Positions 11,601 to 20,556 are shown, counted from the stretch's first letter. The stretch is DNA of 64,000 bases from Brassica napus (GCF_020379485.1 NW_026014745.1:1-64000), one strand, 5' to 3'. Numbers and translations: made by a program. The notes: generated from the letters alone by a model not told the origin.

Positions 11601-12729
11601 TTTGAGATTGAAGAAGGCAATATATGGGCTTAAGCAGTCTCCTAGAGCTTGGTACAGGAAGCTGAGTACAACTCTCAATGGGAGAGGATTCAGGAAGTCT
11701 GAACTTGATCATACACTCTTCACTTTGGTTACTCCATCAGGGATCATTGTGATACTGGTATATGTGGATGATTTGATTATCACAGGGAGTGATAAGGCTG
11801 GGATTAAAGCCACTAAAGAGTTCCTCAAGTCTGTGTTTGATATCAAAGACTTGGGAGAGATGAAGTATTTCTTGGGGATTGAGATATGCAGATCCAAGGA
11901 GGGTTTGTTTATGTGTCAAAGGAAGTATACAATGGATATGCTGAAGGAGACTGATGTACTTGGAGGAAAGGTAGCCAAGACACCTCTTGAAGAGGGGTAT
12001 AAGGTCTTACGTGAGGGGGAGGTTGAAGAGAACCAGTTGTTTGAGGATGCTAAGCTGTATAGGAAGATGGTTGGCAAGCTGATCTACTTGACTATTACCA
12101 GGCCAGATATATGCTTTGCTGTGAATCAAGTGAGTCAACATATGCAGGCGCCAAAGGTCCATCACTGGAAGATGGTTGATAGGATACTGAGGTATCTGAG
12201 TGGGACGGCTGGACAAGGAGTTTGGATGGGCTGTAATGGCAGTACAGAAGTGGTTGGGTATTGTGATGCTGATTGGGCAGGAGATAGAGTGGACAGGAGA
12301 TCAACTACTGGGTATTGTACATTCATTGGAGGGAACTTGGTTACTTGGAAGAGTAAGAAGCAGAAGGTTATCTCTTGTTCAAGTGCTGAAGCTGAGTATA
12401 GAGCCATGTTGAAGCTGACAAACGAGTTGGTGTGGATTAAGGGGATCTTGAAGCATCTAGAGATTGAGCAGAGCACTCCTATGACTATGCATTGTGACAA
12501 TCAAGCAGCTATCCACATTGCCTCCAACTCAGTGTTTCATGAGAGAACAAAGCACATAGAGGTGGATTGTCATAAGGTGAGGCAGATGATTATCTTAGGA
12601 GTGATTCTACCATGTTATACAAGAAGTGAAGATCAGCTTGCAGATGTGTTTACCAAGGCAGCGAGATTGAAGACAATGGAGTCCATACTATCCAGGCTTG
12701 GACTCATTGATCTTACTCCCAGGAGCTGA
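8605..12729 (+). CDS. Element B Gag-Pol polyprotein (1374 aa, intact)
   Basis: A single copia polyprotein starting at ATG 8605, shared with element A. Residues 1 to about 260 are Gag: basic, with a 23-residue internal repeat (DNA copies from 8737 and 8806), and no CCHC zinc knuckle, although a knuckle is usual for copia Gag. Protease follows with D265-S-G-A. Integrase has the HHCC finger (H395, H400, C420, C423) and catalytic D450, D512, E548, a D-35-E spacing. A linker with VQSSGEVDE repeats and the LRRSTRIKRD segment precede RT, whose YVDD is at 1053-1056. RNase H has D1221, E1262 and D1298 in YCDADW, SSAEAEYRA and CDNQAA. The protein would make reverse transcriptase and integrase for cytoplasmic particles and nuclear insertion. 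No in-frame stop or shift is seen. Whether this Gag still packages RNA is the main doubt. Confidence 0.93.
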   Translation: MESNVSREMKTRSSYQVKKGRENKWIWSGWVETALESCGIWSNHVKEEPLKVRAAEKDQTASLKEIQVKVEPLKEVAAEEGQTARLEVHEAKGVIYSLGQGKDELYQLVGRLREVESELGMVKTHTGRRKQDVIFSFLMGEICELVEHICDVWEINKKPGRWKRGTSCKKGKLRKLSKMWVMMSRLWRKDIKESMQVGECFYSAYMGESVESSGVMRKLETKGADEPVTKEEWDEFVKYVYALATTRRQGAPAKASTSNKPIIVDSGASHHMISDRSLMSDVKKATGGVMIANGDRIPIEGVGKLKLFDKDSDAFYMPQFASNLLSVRKATIDLGCQVVFRPDDVEFQDLKTGRVIGRGDSKNNLYQLQLAKISKPFDSMCLSSTYEKIDSITWHARLGHPHARAIELIIPNMSFNHLECEACILGKHCRTVFPTSETTYEHCFDLVHSDVWTAPCLSRDSQKYFVTFIDEKSKYTWLTLLPSKDRVLEAFMNFQAYVSNQYNATVKVLRSDNGGEYISNAFKSHLAKHGIVHQTSCPYTPQQNGVAERKNRHLMEVARSMMFHANVPKRFWSDAVQTACYLINRVPTKILKNLSPFEVLNKSKPVIDHLRVFGCVCYVMVPGEQRNKLEAKSTKAMFIGYSITQKGYKCYDPEARRVMVSREVKFVETKGYYEEKEWENLKDLSQAPSDKATILRVLLEKLGIGLSQDQEPGRREPSNQTGGAGRTTPLDHERGNGTESGEQEQNQEDSGLHDQDISQEVENNVQSSGEVDEVQSSGEVDEVQSSGEEQVEPASVQTEDQVQALRRSTRIKRDPSNWVNTRVYYNAQAVEHPSQAVCSFAEFPEEHYAFMISLDESYVPRTYEEAMLDKEWKESVGAEAGAMIKNDTWYESELPKGKKAVSSRWIFTIKYLANGQIDRKKTRLVARGFTQTYGEDYIDTFAPVAKLHTVRIVLSIATNLEWDLWQMDVKNAFLQGELEDEVYMLPPPGLEHLVKPGNVLRLKKAIYGLKQSPRAWYRKLSTTLNGRGFRKSELDHTLFTLVTPSGIIVILVYVDDLIITGSDKAGIKATKEFLKSVFDIKDLGEMKYFLGIEICRSKEGLFMCQRKYTMDMLKETDVLGGKVAKTPLEEGYKVLREGEVEENQLFEDAKLYRKMVGKLIYLTITRPDICFAVNQVSQHMQAPKVHHWKMVDRILRYLSGTAGQGVWMGCNGSTEVVGYCDADWAGDRVDRRSTTGYCTFIGGNLVTWKSKKQKVISCSSAEAEYRAMLKLTNELVWIKGILKHLEIEQSTPMTMHCDNQAAIHIASNSVFHERTKHIEVDCHKVRQMIILGVILPCYTRSEDQLADVFTKAARLKTMESILSRLGLIDLTPRS

Positions 12730-12761
12730 ACCCCTTAACCATGGAGTCTCCACTCTTTTTC

Positions 12762-12871
12762 CCTCATCAAAGTTTTATCCCAATGGGTTTTCTTTGGTGA
12801 GGTTTTTAATGAGGGAGGTCTTCATGGTTTCCAAGCTTGACTTGTTCCACATGGTCAAGCTTGAGGGGGAG
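12762..12871 (+). other. Element B 3' stem-loop, PPT hairpin and polypurine tract
   Basis: Stem arms CCTCATCAAAG (12762-12772) and CTTTGGTGAGG (12792-12802). Compared with A, one base pair has changed on both sides (G-C to A-T). The PPT hairpin arms are 12832-12841 and 12854-12863, followed by agggggag (12864-12871). Confidence 0.82.
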
Positions 12872-13400
12872 TGTTGAGATGAGGTAATAAAGAGTGAATA
12901 CATTGATAGAGAAAGAGGATTGAGACATACAGTAACTTTGGAGTTTTACCACAGTAACTTTGTTTTACTGTGGTAACTAAGTAAAAGCTTGGAAACTTAC
13001 CTTGCTTCACCTTGGAGAGTTAGCCACGACCAAGGAGCTTCTGGATAAGGAAGGGGCAGTCTGGATAAGGTTTCCTCACAGCTAGAGAGGCTGGAGACAG
13101 GCTGTAAAGTAGACAGCATCTAGTAAAAGATGCCAAAGGGATCAAGCATGTGAAGACTCCCATTGGCTGCTTTTGGATAGCTCTCTTTGACTACACATGC
13201 TCTGAATCTCTACCCTATCAGATACATTTCGAAAATGGATTGTCTCACTCATATAAATATGTTGTAAACCTCATCTTTAATAATTAATGGAGTTTTGAGT
13301 ATTCTCTCTATTCTCTCTCTACTTATTCTCTTAATCTCTTTAATCTTACACAAAACAATCTGATTGTTCTTAAACACACTCTAATACACAAAAGTGTTTA
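12872..13400 (+). repeat. Element B 3' LTR (529 bp)
   Basis: Same length as the 5' LTR. The one difference noticed is GGAGTTTT here against GGACTTTT in the 5' copy. It ends AAGTGTTTA before the TSD gtaac. Confidence 0.95.
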
Positions 13401-13405
13401 GTAAC

Positions 13406-13820
13406 TTTGGAGTTTTACCACAGTAACTTCGGTTTGACTGTGGTAACTAAGTTAAAAGCTTAGGAAGTTACTTTGCATCCCTTTGGAGAGTGGATCACGC
13501 CCAAGAGGAAGTCTGGATAAGGAAGGAGTAGTTTGGATAAGGTCTGGTCATAGCTGGAAAGGTAAAGCACCTTTACAGCCTGTCCAAGCATGTGAAGCAT
13601 CTTTACAGCCTATCCCTTGACTTCACATGCTTATGATTTCGAAATCCTCTTTGTATTATCCTTATCTCTTCATATATAACTTGTATCTGAGACATTAAAT
13701 TAATTAATGGAGTTTTGAGTATTCTCTCTATTCTCTCTCTACTTATTCTCTTAATCTCTTTAATCTTACACAAAACAATCTGATTGTTCTTAAACACACT
13801 CTAATACACAAAAGTGTATA
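13406..13820 (+). repeat. Element A 3' LTR, second fragment
   Basis: The remaining 415 bp of the A 3' LTR after the TSD copy gtaac (13401-13405). It ends AAGTGTATA, followed by cactc, the second copy of the TSD of A. Confidence 0.95.
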
Positions 13821-13825
13821 CACTC

Positions 13826-16475
13826 TCGTGTTTACCCAGTTGGAAGCATCTCTCTTCACCCTTGTGCTCCTTCTTAGCTCCTGAACTTGTTCCTGAACTT
13901 GTTCTTCTTGTGCCTCTTGCCCATCTTCACTTGATTGAGCACCACTCTCATTTGACCCATTAGGATCTCCTTCCCACTCTCCACTCTTATCTGAGCTAGT
14001 AGACTCTCTTTGCCCATCTCCACTAGACTGAGCACCACTCTCTACTTCCTGTGTCACCTCTTGATTATGCTGGCCTGAATCTTCTTGATTTTGCACTTGC
14101 TCATGAGATTCAGTTCCATTCCCCCTCTCATGATCAAGAGGAGTTGTTCTTTCAGCTTCACTGGTCGGATTGGACTCTCTTCTTCCAGATTCCTGATCCT
14201 GGGATAACCCTATCCCTAGCTTCTCCAACAGCACCCTCAGTGTTGTTGCTCTATCAGATGGGGCTTGAGACAAATCCTTCAGATTTTCCCACTCCTTTTC
14301 TTCATAATACCCTTTTGATTCAATAAACTTCACTTCTCTAGATACCATCACTCTCCTTGCTTCAGGATCATAGCACTTGTATCCCTTCTGAGTGATAGAG
14401 TATCCAATGAACATAGCCTTAGTACTCTTTGCCTCCAGCTTGTTTCTCTGCTCTCCTGGAACCATGACATAGCACACACACCCAAAGACACGTAGATGAT
14501 CAATGACAGGTTTGCTCTTGTTCAATACCTCAAATGGAGACAGATTCTTCAATATCTTGGTTGGGACCCGGTTGATGAGATAGCAAGCAGTCTGTACAGC
14601 ATCTCCCCAAAAACGTTTTGGGACATTTGCATGAAACATCATCGATCTAGCAACCTCCATCAAGTGCCTATTCTTCCTCTCAGCTACACCATTCTGCTGT
14701 GGTGTGTAGGGACAACTGGTCTGATGCACAATCCCATGCTTGGCTAGATGACTCTTAAAGGCATTGCTGATGTATTCACCTCCGTTGTCTGATCTCAGTA
14801 CCTTCACAGTGGCATTGTATTGATTAGATACATATGCTTGGAAGTTCATAAAAGCTTCTAGCACCCTATCTTTAGATGGAAGCAATGTGAGCCATGTATA
14901 CTTAGACTTCTCATCAATGAATGTCACAAAGTATTTACGGCTGTCTCTAGACATGCATGGAGCGGTCCACACATCCGAGTGAACTAGATCAAAGCAATGC
15001 TCATAAGTAGTCTCAGATGTTGGGAAAACAGTCCTACAATGCTTTCCTAATATGCATGCTTCACAATTCAAGTGATTGAATGACATATTAGGGATTATCA
15101 ATTCAATGGCACGAGCATGAGGATGTCCTAATCTAGCATGCCAAGTAATACTATCAATCTTCTCAGCAGTACTACTCAAGCAAATAGAATCAAAGGGATT
15201 AGAGGTCTTAGCCAAGTTGAGGTGGTATAGCTGATTCTTGCTGTCTCCTCTGCCAATGACTCTCCCAGTCTTCAAATCTTGAAACTCCACTTCATCAGGT
15301 CTGAATACTACTTGACAATCAAGATCAATGGTAGCTTTCTTCACAGATAATAGATTTGAAGTGAACTGAGGCATGTAGAAGGCAGCCGTGTCCTTCTCAA
15401 ACAGTTTTAGCTTTCCCACTCCTTCTATTGGGATCATGGCACCATTAGCTATCATAACACTCCCTGTTGCAGCCTTGATCTCACTTATAAGCCTCCTATC
15501 ACTGATCATATGATGACTTTCTCCAGAATCAATCACAATGGGTTTAGAAGCTCCGGATTGTATAGCATGCTTCCTGCTTGCTGCTAAGGCTTGTACTTGT
15601 TCCATGAACACTCTCCATTCCTTCCTGGTGATGCGATCATCAGCTCCACTCCCTTTCTCCTGCTCTTTTAACACTCCACTGTCTTCTACTGATTCCCCCA
15701 TGTAGGCTGAGTAAGAACACTCTCCCACAACTCTCTTCCTACCCTTTCCTATGTTGATAGAAGCTTTGGATAGCATTCTGCACCTCCTCTTCTTCCGGAA
15801 GCCCTCACTCCTACTCCCGGTTAGCCTCCATGAGCTCTCACTCCTACTCATGGTTAGCTTCTGGAAGCTCTCACTCCTACTCCCAGTTGGCTTCCATGAG
15901 CTCTCACTCCTACTCATGGTTAGCCTCTCATCATCTCTCATTATCTCATACGCCCTTCTTATAAGCACACAGACCTCTTCCATTTCCGGAAGCTGTTCCC
16001 CTCTTAGAACCATCTCCACCAGCCACCCATATGATGACTCCATGCTCGCCAAGAGCTTCAAGACTGTCGCTTGCTCTTGTGTAGTATCCCCATCCACATG
16101 GGATCTCAACCCTTGTAGTTCAACCCACAAATGTTGTAGCTTCCTCACATGGTTGTTGAACCCTTCTCTTCCTGGTTTAACTTCACTAATCACCTTCTTG
16201 ACTTCATACACTCTCCTAAGACTGATCTTGTTCTCATAAACATCTTCAATCTTCTCAAGCAGTGTACTTTCTTCAAGACTAAAGCAATTTCCACTTGTTT
16301 CTCTTGCTGTCTGATCTTTCTCAGCAGCTTTACCCTTCAAAGACTCTTCCTTCTCATGGTTTCTCCAAACTCCACACCTTTTCAAAGTTGTTTTCAGTTG
16401 TGAGAACCACCCCCACTCATTCCCTCTCTCTTTCTTCTCTTCACGCCTTGTTGTACTAGATTGAAGCAGCTCCAT
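13826..16475 (-). pseudogene. M1 gag, protease and integrase (5' half of gag-pol)
   Basis: Minus-strand coding from ATG 16475 (MELLQSSTT) to the point where A is inserted, open throughout. Gag (about 310 residues) shows a recognisable but divergent copia Gag core (VYEVKKVISEVK, LQHLWVELQGLRS), then four 11-residue units of the form T-x-S-R-S-E at DNA 15789-15920 (residues 186-229) where a zinc knuckle would be expected. The protease reads D316-S-G-E instead of the D-S-G-A of its relatives, which may impair it. Integrase HHCC and D-D-35-E motifs are present, then an acidic linker and LRRSTRVKRDASNWVNTRV. Translation past 13826 would run into the LTR of A. The missing RT/RNase H is at 219-1895. 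Confidence 0.92.
15789..15920 (-). repeat. Four 33-bp in-frame repeats in M1 gag
   Basis: Units of 11 codons alternate in an ABAB pattern (TMSRSESSW-type and TGSRSESF-type), suggesting a 66-bp unit doubled after an earlier 33-bp doubling. The same array is in P5 (25990-26121) and P4 (28468-28599). Confidence 0.88.
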
Positions 16476-16729
16476 TCTCTTTAGCCTAGATCTTCCCTCA
16501 AATGCTTCTAATCTCTCACGCCTGGCTTAACCACAAGCTAGACCCCTCTTCTGACCTTGTCAAACACCTAAAGGGACTCCCTTGAAGCTTACTCTCCAAA
16601 AGAAACACCAACAGACACAAACTTGACTTTTAAAGGATCTAGCTCTTGAAAAATCTCAAGAACTCTCAAGAACACTCAAGAACACTCAAGAACATTTGGA
16701 ACAACGAAATCACTCTCTCCTTTTAAAGG

Positions 16730-16747
16730 AACCTGGCTCTGATACCA
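16730..16747 (-). other. M1 primer binding site (initiator tRNA-Met)
   Basis: AACCTGGCTCTGATACCA on the plus strand, the complement of the standard PBS, abutting the M1 LTR. Confidence 0.93.
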
Positions 16748-17269
16748 TAATATATTTTGTGATTTAAAGAGTGATTAAGTTTAATCTGAGAATTAAAGAG
16801 ATTTGAGATGAAGAACAAGAGAGAGAGAGACTCAAAACTCCATTAATTGATTTATGAGAGAGTTTACAACATATATAGAAAAGAGATACATGATTTCGTC
16901 TAGTTTCAGTCTAGTAAGGATATGAAGCATGTGTAGTCAAAGATGCCTCATTTAAACTAGCCAATAAGAGTCCCCACATGCTTGAGTATCTTGCTTTAGC
17001 TTTCCAGCTGGTTCCAGCCTGTCCAAGGCTGTCACACTCTTTGGTTATGACCAGACCTTATCCAAACTTCTCCTTTCCTATCCAGACTGCTCCTTAGGCG
17101 TGCTCCACTCTCCAAAGGTAACTTCCCAAGCCCTTAACTTAGTTACCACAGTAAAACTAAAGTTACTGTGGTAAATCCCCAAAGTTACTGACTGCCCAAA
17201 TACTCTTCCTCTATCAATGTATCTTCTCTCTATCCTCTCATCTCAACACTTTATTCTCTCATCTCAACA
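16748..17269 (-). repeat. M1 5' LTR (522 bp)
   Basis: In minus orientation it starts TGTTGAGATGAGAGAATAAAG and ends ...ATTA at the PBS, and it is close to the LTRs of P4 and P5. It carries the alpha-family U3 hairpin around TTACCACAGTAA, an AAGCATGTGTAGTCA motif (plus-strand view) and a TATA-like stretch near 16871. It is inserted in the gag of M2; the one visible TSD candidate is acgtc (17270-17274). Confidence 0.92.
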
Positions 17270-17789
17270 ACGTCAACAACAATCCAAACACCTGATCTTG
17301 CTCCCGCCTTTCCATAAGCAGCTCCTGATCAGTTGTGCTTGGCCTCAATGTTTCAAGCTCAGACCACGAGGATCTATACTTGCCTAGATGTTTGGTGAAC
17401 TCCTCTCCATCTTGTACAAGCATGTTGATGGCTCTCTTGAGCTCAAACACCCTGCTCAGATTGGTAATGTTCCCAAATGTCTTTTGGAGTGTCTCCCACA
17501 GGTGCTTTGGAGTCTCGCAGTAGCTGTAGGCTTCCAAGAGATGTTCTTCAAGTGACCCTTGCAGCACAGATAGCACCATCAAGTCATCCTGAATCCATTT
17601 CTTTCCATCAGTCACCGCGAGCTCTCTTCCACCTTCTTCCGTACTGGCCACTGGTGCTGGAGCTTCATCCGTGATGTGACTCCATAACCCTAGCCTCCCA
17701 ATGGCTGTCTTCACAAGCCTTGACCACAACAGGTAGTTTCCCCCACCCTTTAGTGAAATCGGAACCGTGATAACCTTGTTCCCTCCCAT
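17270..17789 (-). pseudogene. M2 gag, N-terminal fragment cut by M1
   Basis: Starts at ATG 17789 (MGGNKVITVPISLKGGGNYLLW) and covers the first part of a beta-type copia Gag: YLLWSRLVKTAIG, a SYCETPKHLWETLQKTFGN motif, LSRVFELKRAIN and RREQDQVFGLLLTL. It stops where M1 is inserted, before the region that would hold the zinc knuckle. The rest of M2 lies left of the window beyond M1. It is diverged from the Gag of M4, P2 and P3 and represents another beta subfamily. Confidence 0.9.
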
Positions 17790-17874
17790 CTTGAGTTGTT
17801 TGATCTTTCCTTAGAACCCAACGAGAATAATCTTTATCTGAAGCTGAAGAACACAAGATCTCAATACCAAAGAC

Positions 17875-17892
17875 AACCTGGCTCTGATACCA
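17875..17892 (-). other. M2 primer binding site (initiator tRNA-Met)
   Basis: AACCTGGCTCTGATACCA on the plus strand, abutting the M2 LTR. Confidence 0.93.
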
Positions 17893-18448
17893 TGAAAGTT
17901 TAGAGAATAAGAAAGGTATTGAGAGATTAGAGAGAGTTTAAGAGTGATTATGAGAGATTAAGGTGTTTAGGTGTAATTGTATGAGATGATCATGATGAAC
18001 TTAAGAGAGAAACTCATAAACTCTTGTGTTATCTTATTAATCAATCAGGTTACAATATATATATGAGAGAGAGCTAGGGCATTTCGAAATACAAGCATGT
18101 GAAGTCAAGGATAAGATGAGAGACTATGGGAAAAGTAACCAATGGGATGAGCCACATGCTTGGACACCTTTTGCTTTTACTTTCCAGGCTGTCCTTAGCT
18201 GTAGCCGCGCCTTATCCATCTGATTCAACGGACTGATTGTGGATAAGGCTGTAACAATGCTAAACTCCTAAGTTAACTCCCCTTAGGTAACTTTGGACCA
18301 TCTCCATTACCCTAACTGTACGGCCTTGCCTTGTACGGCCTTGCCTTGTACGGACACCTCAACCATATTCAACTCAACTCTTCTATCCTTCTCTAATACT
18401 CCATGCCTTCACCCTGATACCTCTTCTCTTCTCTTATTTTGTTCAACA
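17893..18448 (-). repeat. M2 5' LTR (556 bp)
   Basis: In minus orientation it begins TGTTGAACAAAATAAG and ends CTAAACTTTCA (TG...CA). The U3 has three GTACGG motifs at 18316-18356, the TTGACTTCACATGCTT motif around 18093-18109 (reverse strand) and TATATATA near 18055. It is inserted in the pol gene of M3; the visible TSD candidate is gtgtt (18449-18453), the other copy being outside the window. Confidence 0.9.
18316..18356. promoter_or_regulatory. GTACGG cluster in the M2 LTR
   Basis: Three GTACGG copies, each followed by a short spacer (ccttgcctt), upstream (minus sense) of the TATA. The core GTAC is the known SBP-domain (SPL) recognition core; binding here is inference. Confidence 0.45.
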
Positions 18449-19522
18449 GTGTTTACCCAGTTGGAACTATCCTTTCTCACTCTGGTGCTTCTTCTCAATG
18501 GCTGCACCGCCGGCTCTGGTTCAGGTTCAGTTGTAGTTGCATTAGTTTCCTCCTCTTGATCTTGGCTTGGTACCTCCCTATCTTCCTGCATCATACTTTG
18601 ATCATGATCACCTGAGCCTTCTTGATCATGACTTTCAACATGTACTTCAGCTGGTTCAGGTGTGTTTTCCCCCCCCATGATCTACATTTGATGCCTCGGT
18701 AGGTTGTGTGGTTGTTGTACTGCGTCTCTCCTTCGGATCCTGGGTAGTATGTATCCTAAGCCCCTCTAGAATACTTCTAAGGCTGGCCGCTCTATCTGAC
18801 TCTCTTGTCAACTCTAGCAGCTCATCTTGATTCTTTTCCTCATAGAACCCCTTAGCTTCAATGAACTTTACATCTCTAGAGACTAGAACTCTTCGAGTAG
18901 TAGGATCATAGCACTTGTAACCCTTTTGAGTAGTAGAGTAGCCAACAAACATAGCTCTTGTGCTGGTTGCTTCAAGCTTGTTTCTCAACTCTTTTGGCCT
19001 AAGGACAAAGCATAGACATCCAAAGATTCGCATATGCTCCAATGATGGCTTGTACTTGTTCAAGGCTTCAAAAGGAGACTGATCATGTAGAATCTTAGTT
19101 GGGATCCGGTTGATTAGATAACAAGATGTAGCCACAGCATCACTCCAAAACCTCTTAGGAACATTTGCTTGAAACATCATTGACCTTGCCACCTCCATGA
19201 GATGCCTATTCTTTCTCTCAGCCACTCCATTTTGCTGAGGAGTATAAGGACAACTCGTTTGGTGTAGTATCCCATGTTGTGCTAGATGTTGCTTGAAGGC
19301 TTGACCAGTGTATTCCCCACCATTATCTGATCTCAAAATTTTAATCTTGGCATTGTAATGGTTAGTCACATAGTTATGAAAATTCTTAAAAGCTTCAAGC
19401 ACCCTATCTTTGGTTTGAATAAGTGTTATCCAGGTGTATTTCGATTTTTCATCTATGTATGTGACAAAGTATTTAAAACTATCCCTAGACAAGCAAGGAG
19501 CAGTCCAAACATCAGAGTGAAT
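18449..19522 (-). pseudogene. M3 integrase and linker, frameshifted, cut by M2 and N1
   Basis: Minus-strand copia pol: integrase from the HSDVW site (catalytic Asp) through DNGGEY and NGVAERKN, the RVFG-type region (MRIFGCLCFVL, KLEATSTRAMFVGY, KGYKCYD) and the acidic linker ending LRRSTRVRKDSSNWVNT, where M2 is inserted. A run of eight C at about 18671-18678 shifts the frame between the integrase part and the linker. The upstream part of the same gene lies on the far side of N1 at 23816-24639. M3 is the outermost element of the window: both of its ends are outside. Confidence 0.92.
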
Positions 19523-20556
19523 TGTGAGATTTATAGAGTTCTCTTCTCTAGTTGTGTTTGTGTGTGTATAAACTCCAATGGAGAAAGATGAGAGCTTGCT
19601 CTAGGTGATTTAGACAGAGAGATTGATGAGAGTGTTTACTTAAATCAGAAACAAAAGACTTTGAGAGATTAGGAGATTAAAGACTAAGAAAGGGAGAGAT
19701 TAAAGAGAATCTGATTCAAGAACACAACTTCTTATTTCCATGAAGTGGAGAGGGGAAATCCCCCTTACTCCCTTAACCTTTACAAATCGCCAACCTTAGG
19801 CTTATATATGCCTTTACAAGAGCAAATCATAAACCTAAATCTAATGGCTGATAATACTTGAAGTTTAAATGGATGGTGTAGATGAGCTGGTCTTGTTTGT
19901 CATGAGGAGAAGGTGATCTGATTGGATAGAAGAGGCTGGCGCCTCATTGGCTCATTCAAACTAGGCTGGCTCTTGATTGGTTCTTCTTTGGCTCCTTTGT
20001 ATTAAGCTTGGAATCAGTCTAGGTTCATAGTCAAGGCTGCCTTTACTTTACAGCCAAGGCCAGCCTGTCTTGAACCTTATCCACGCCCAAAGCTCCTCCA
20101 AGGGATCTCCACTTGATTCCCTTTTGATGCCATCTGATCAGAACCTTATCCATTCGCCCAACACCTTTTCTTTATGTCCCAAGCTTTGCACAACACCATC
20201 AGGAGGTGTACGGACCATTCCCTATCCGTACCCTTGCGTCCTAACTTTGCACAAAGCTTAAAACACCCAAATGGTCGAGTCTGCACTTCTAGGGTCGTCA
20301 ACCGTCCGTACTGATCCGTACATGGCCGTACAGCCTCGCCCTATCTTTGCACACTCGCCCATTTGCTTCTCAACACTCTTCTAAGTCTCTCCTAGACTTT
20401 ACCCTTGCTTAGAACATCCATCAGATCACTTCTCTACACCTTCAGATACTTCATAACTCTTGATAGGCATTCTCCATAGCTCTTGCCCTATCTTTGTACA
20501 AGCCACATCTCAACTCCACACCTTTGCCTTCTCCAATTCTTTTCTTCAAGTTAAGA
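19523..20556 (-). repeat. N1 3' LTR (1034 bp)
   Basis: In plus view it runs TGTGAGATTTATAGAG...CAAGTTAAGA. GTAC-core sites cluster at about 20204-20230 and 20303-20333, and a TATATAT lies near 19802. The open frames inside (for example 20070-20261) recur in the other LTR copy and have no recognisable product. Confidence 0.92.

Larger units (their letters stand above)
7921..13400 (+). mobile_element. Element B: intact alpha-family copia retrotransposon
   Basis: A complete 5480-bp element inserted in the 3' LTR of A with the TSD gtaac (7916-7920 and 13401-13405). Its two 529-bp LTRs differ by about one base by eye, the PBS and PPT are intact, and a single uninterrupted 1374-codon frame lies between them. 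This is the youngest-looking layer of the left nest and a candidate for an autonomous element, subject to the unusual Gag described at its CDS. Confidence 0.95.
1896..13820 (+). mobile_element. Element A: alpha-family copia retrotransposon, itself interrupted twice
   Basis: A complete plus-strand element flanked by the TSD cactc. It has 469-bp LTRs, and its 3' LTR is split by element B. Its coding region is split by solo LTR N0. Without the two inserts and their TSD copies A is about 5.4 kb. The LTR copies differ by about one base by eye, so A is young, yet it already received two later insertions. It sits antisense in the pol gene of M1. Confidence 0.95.

Noticed and set aside
13743..13825. 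Apparent C-terminal extension of the M1 frame (after WVNTRVY) into unrelated residues
   Set aside because: These codons come from the 3' LTR of element A read in reverse; the true M1 coding stops at 13826.
18409..18448. C-terminal tail VEQNKRREEVSG after WVNT in M3
   Set aside because: It is the edge of the M2 LTR read through by chance.
20070..20261. Repeated 63-codon frame in both N1 LTRs (also 23324-23515), and similar frames in N2 LTRs (49354-49560, 58467-58673)
   Set aside because: They recur only because the LTRs are duplicated; no homology, start context or codon pattern supports a gene.
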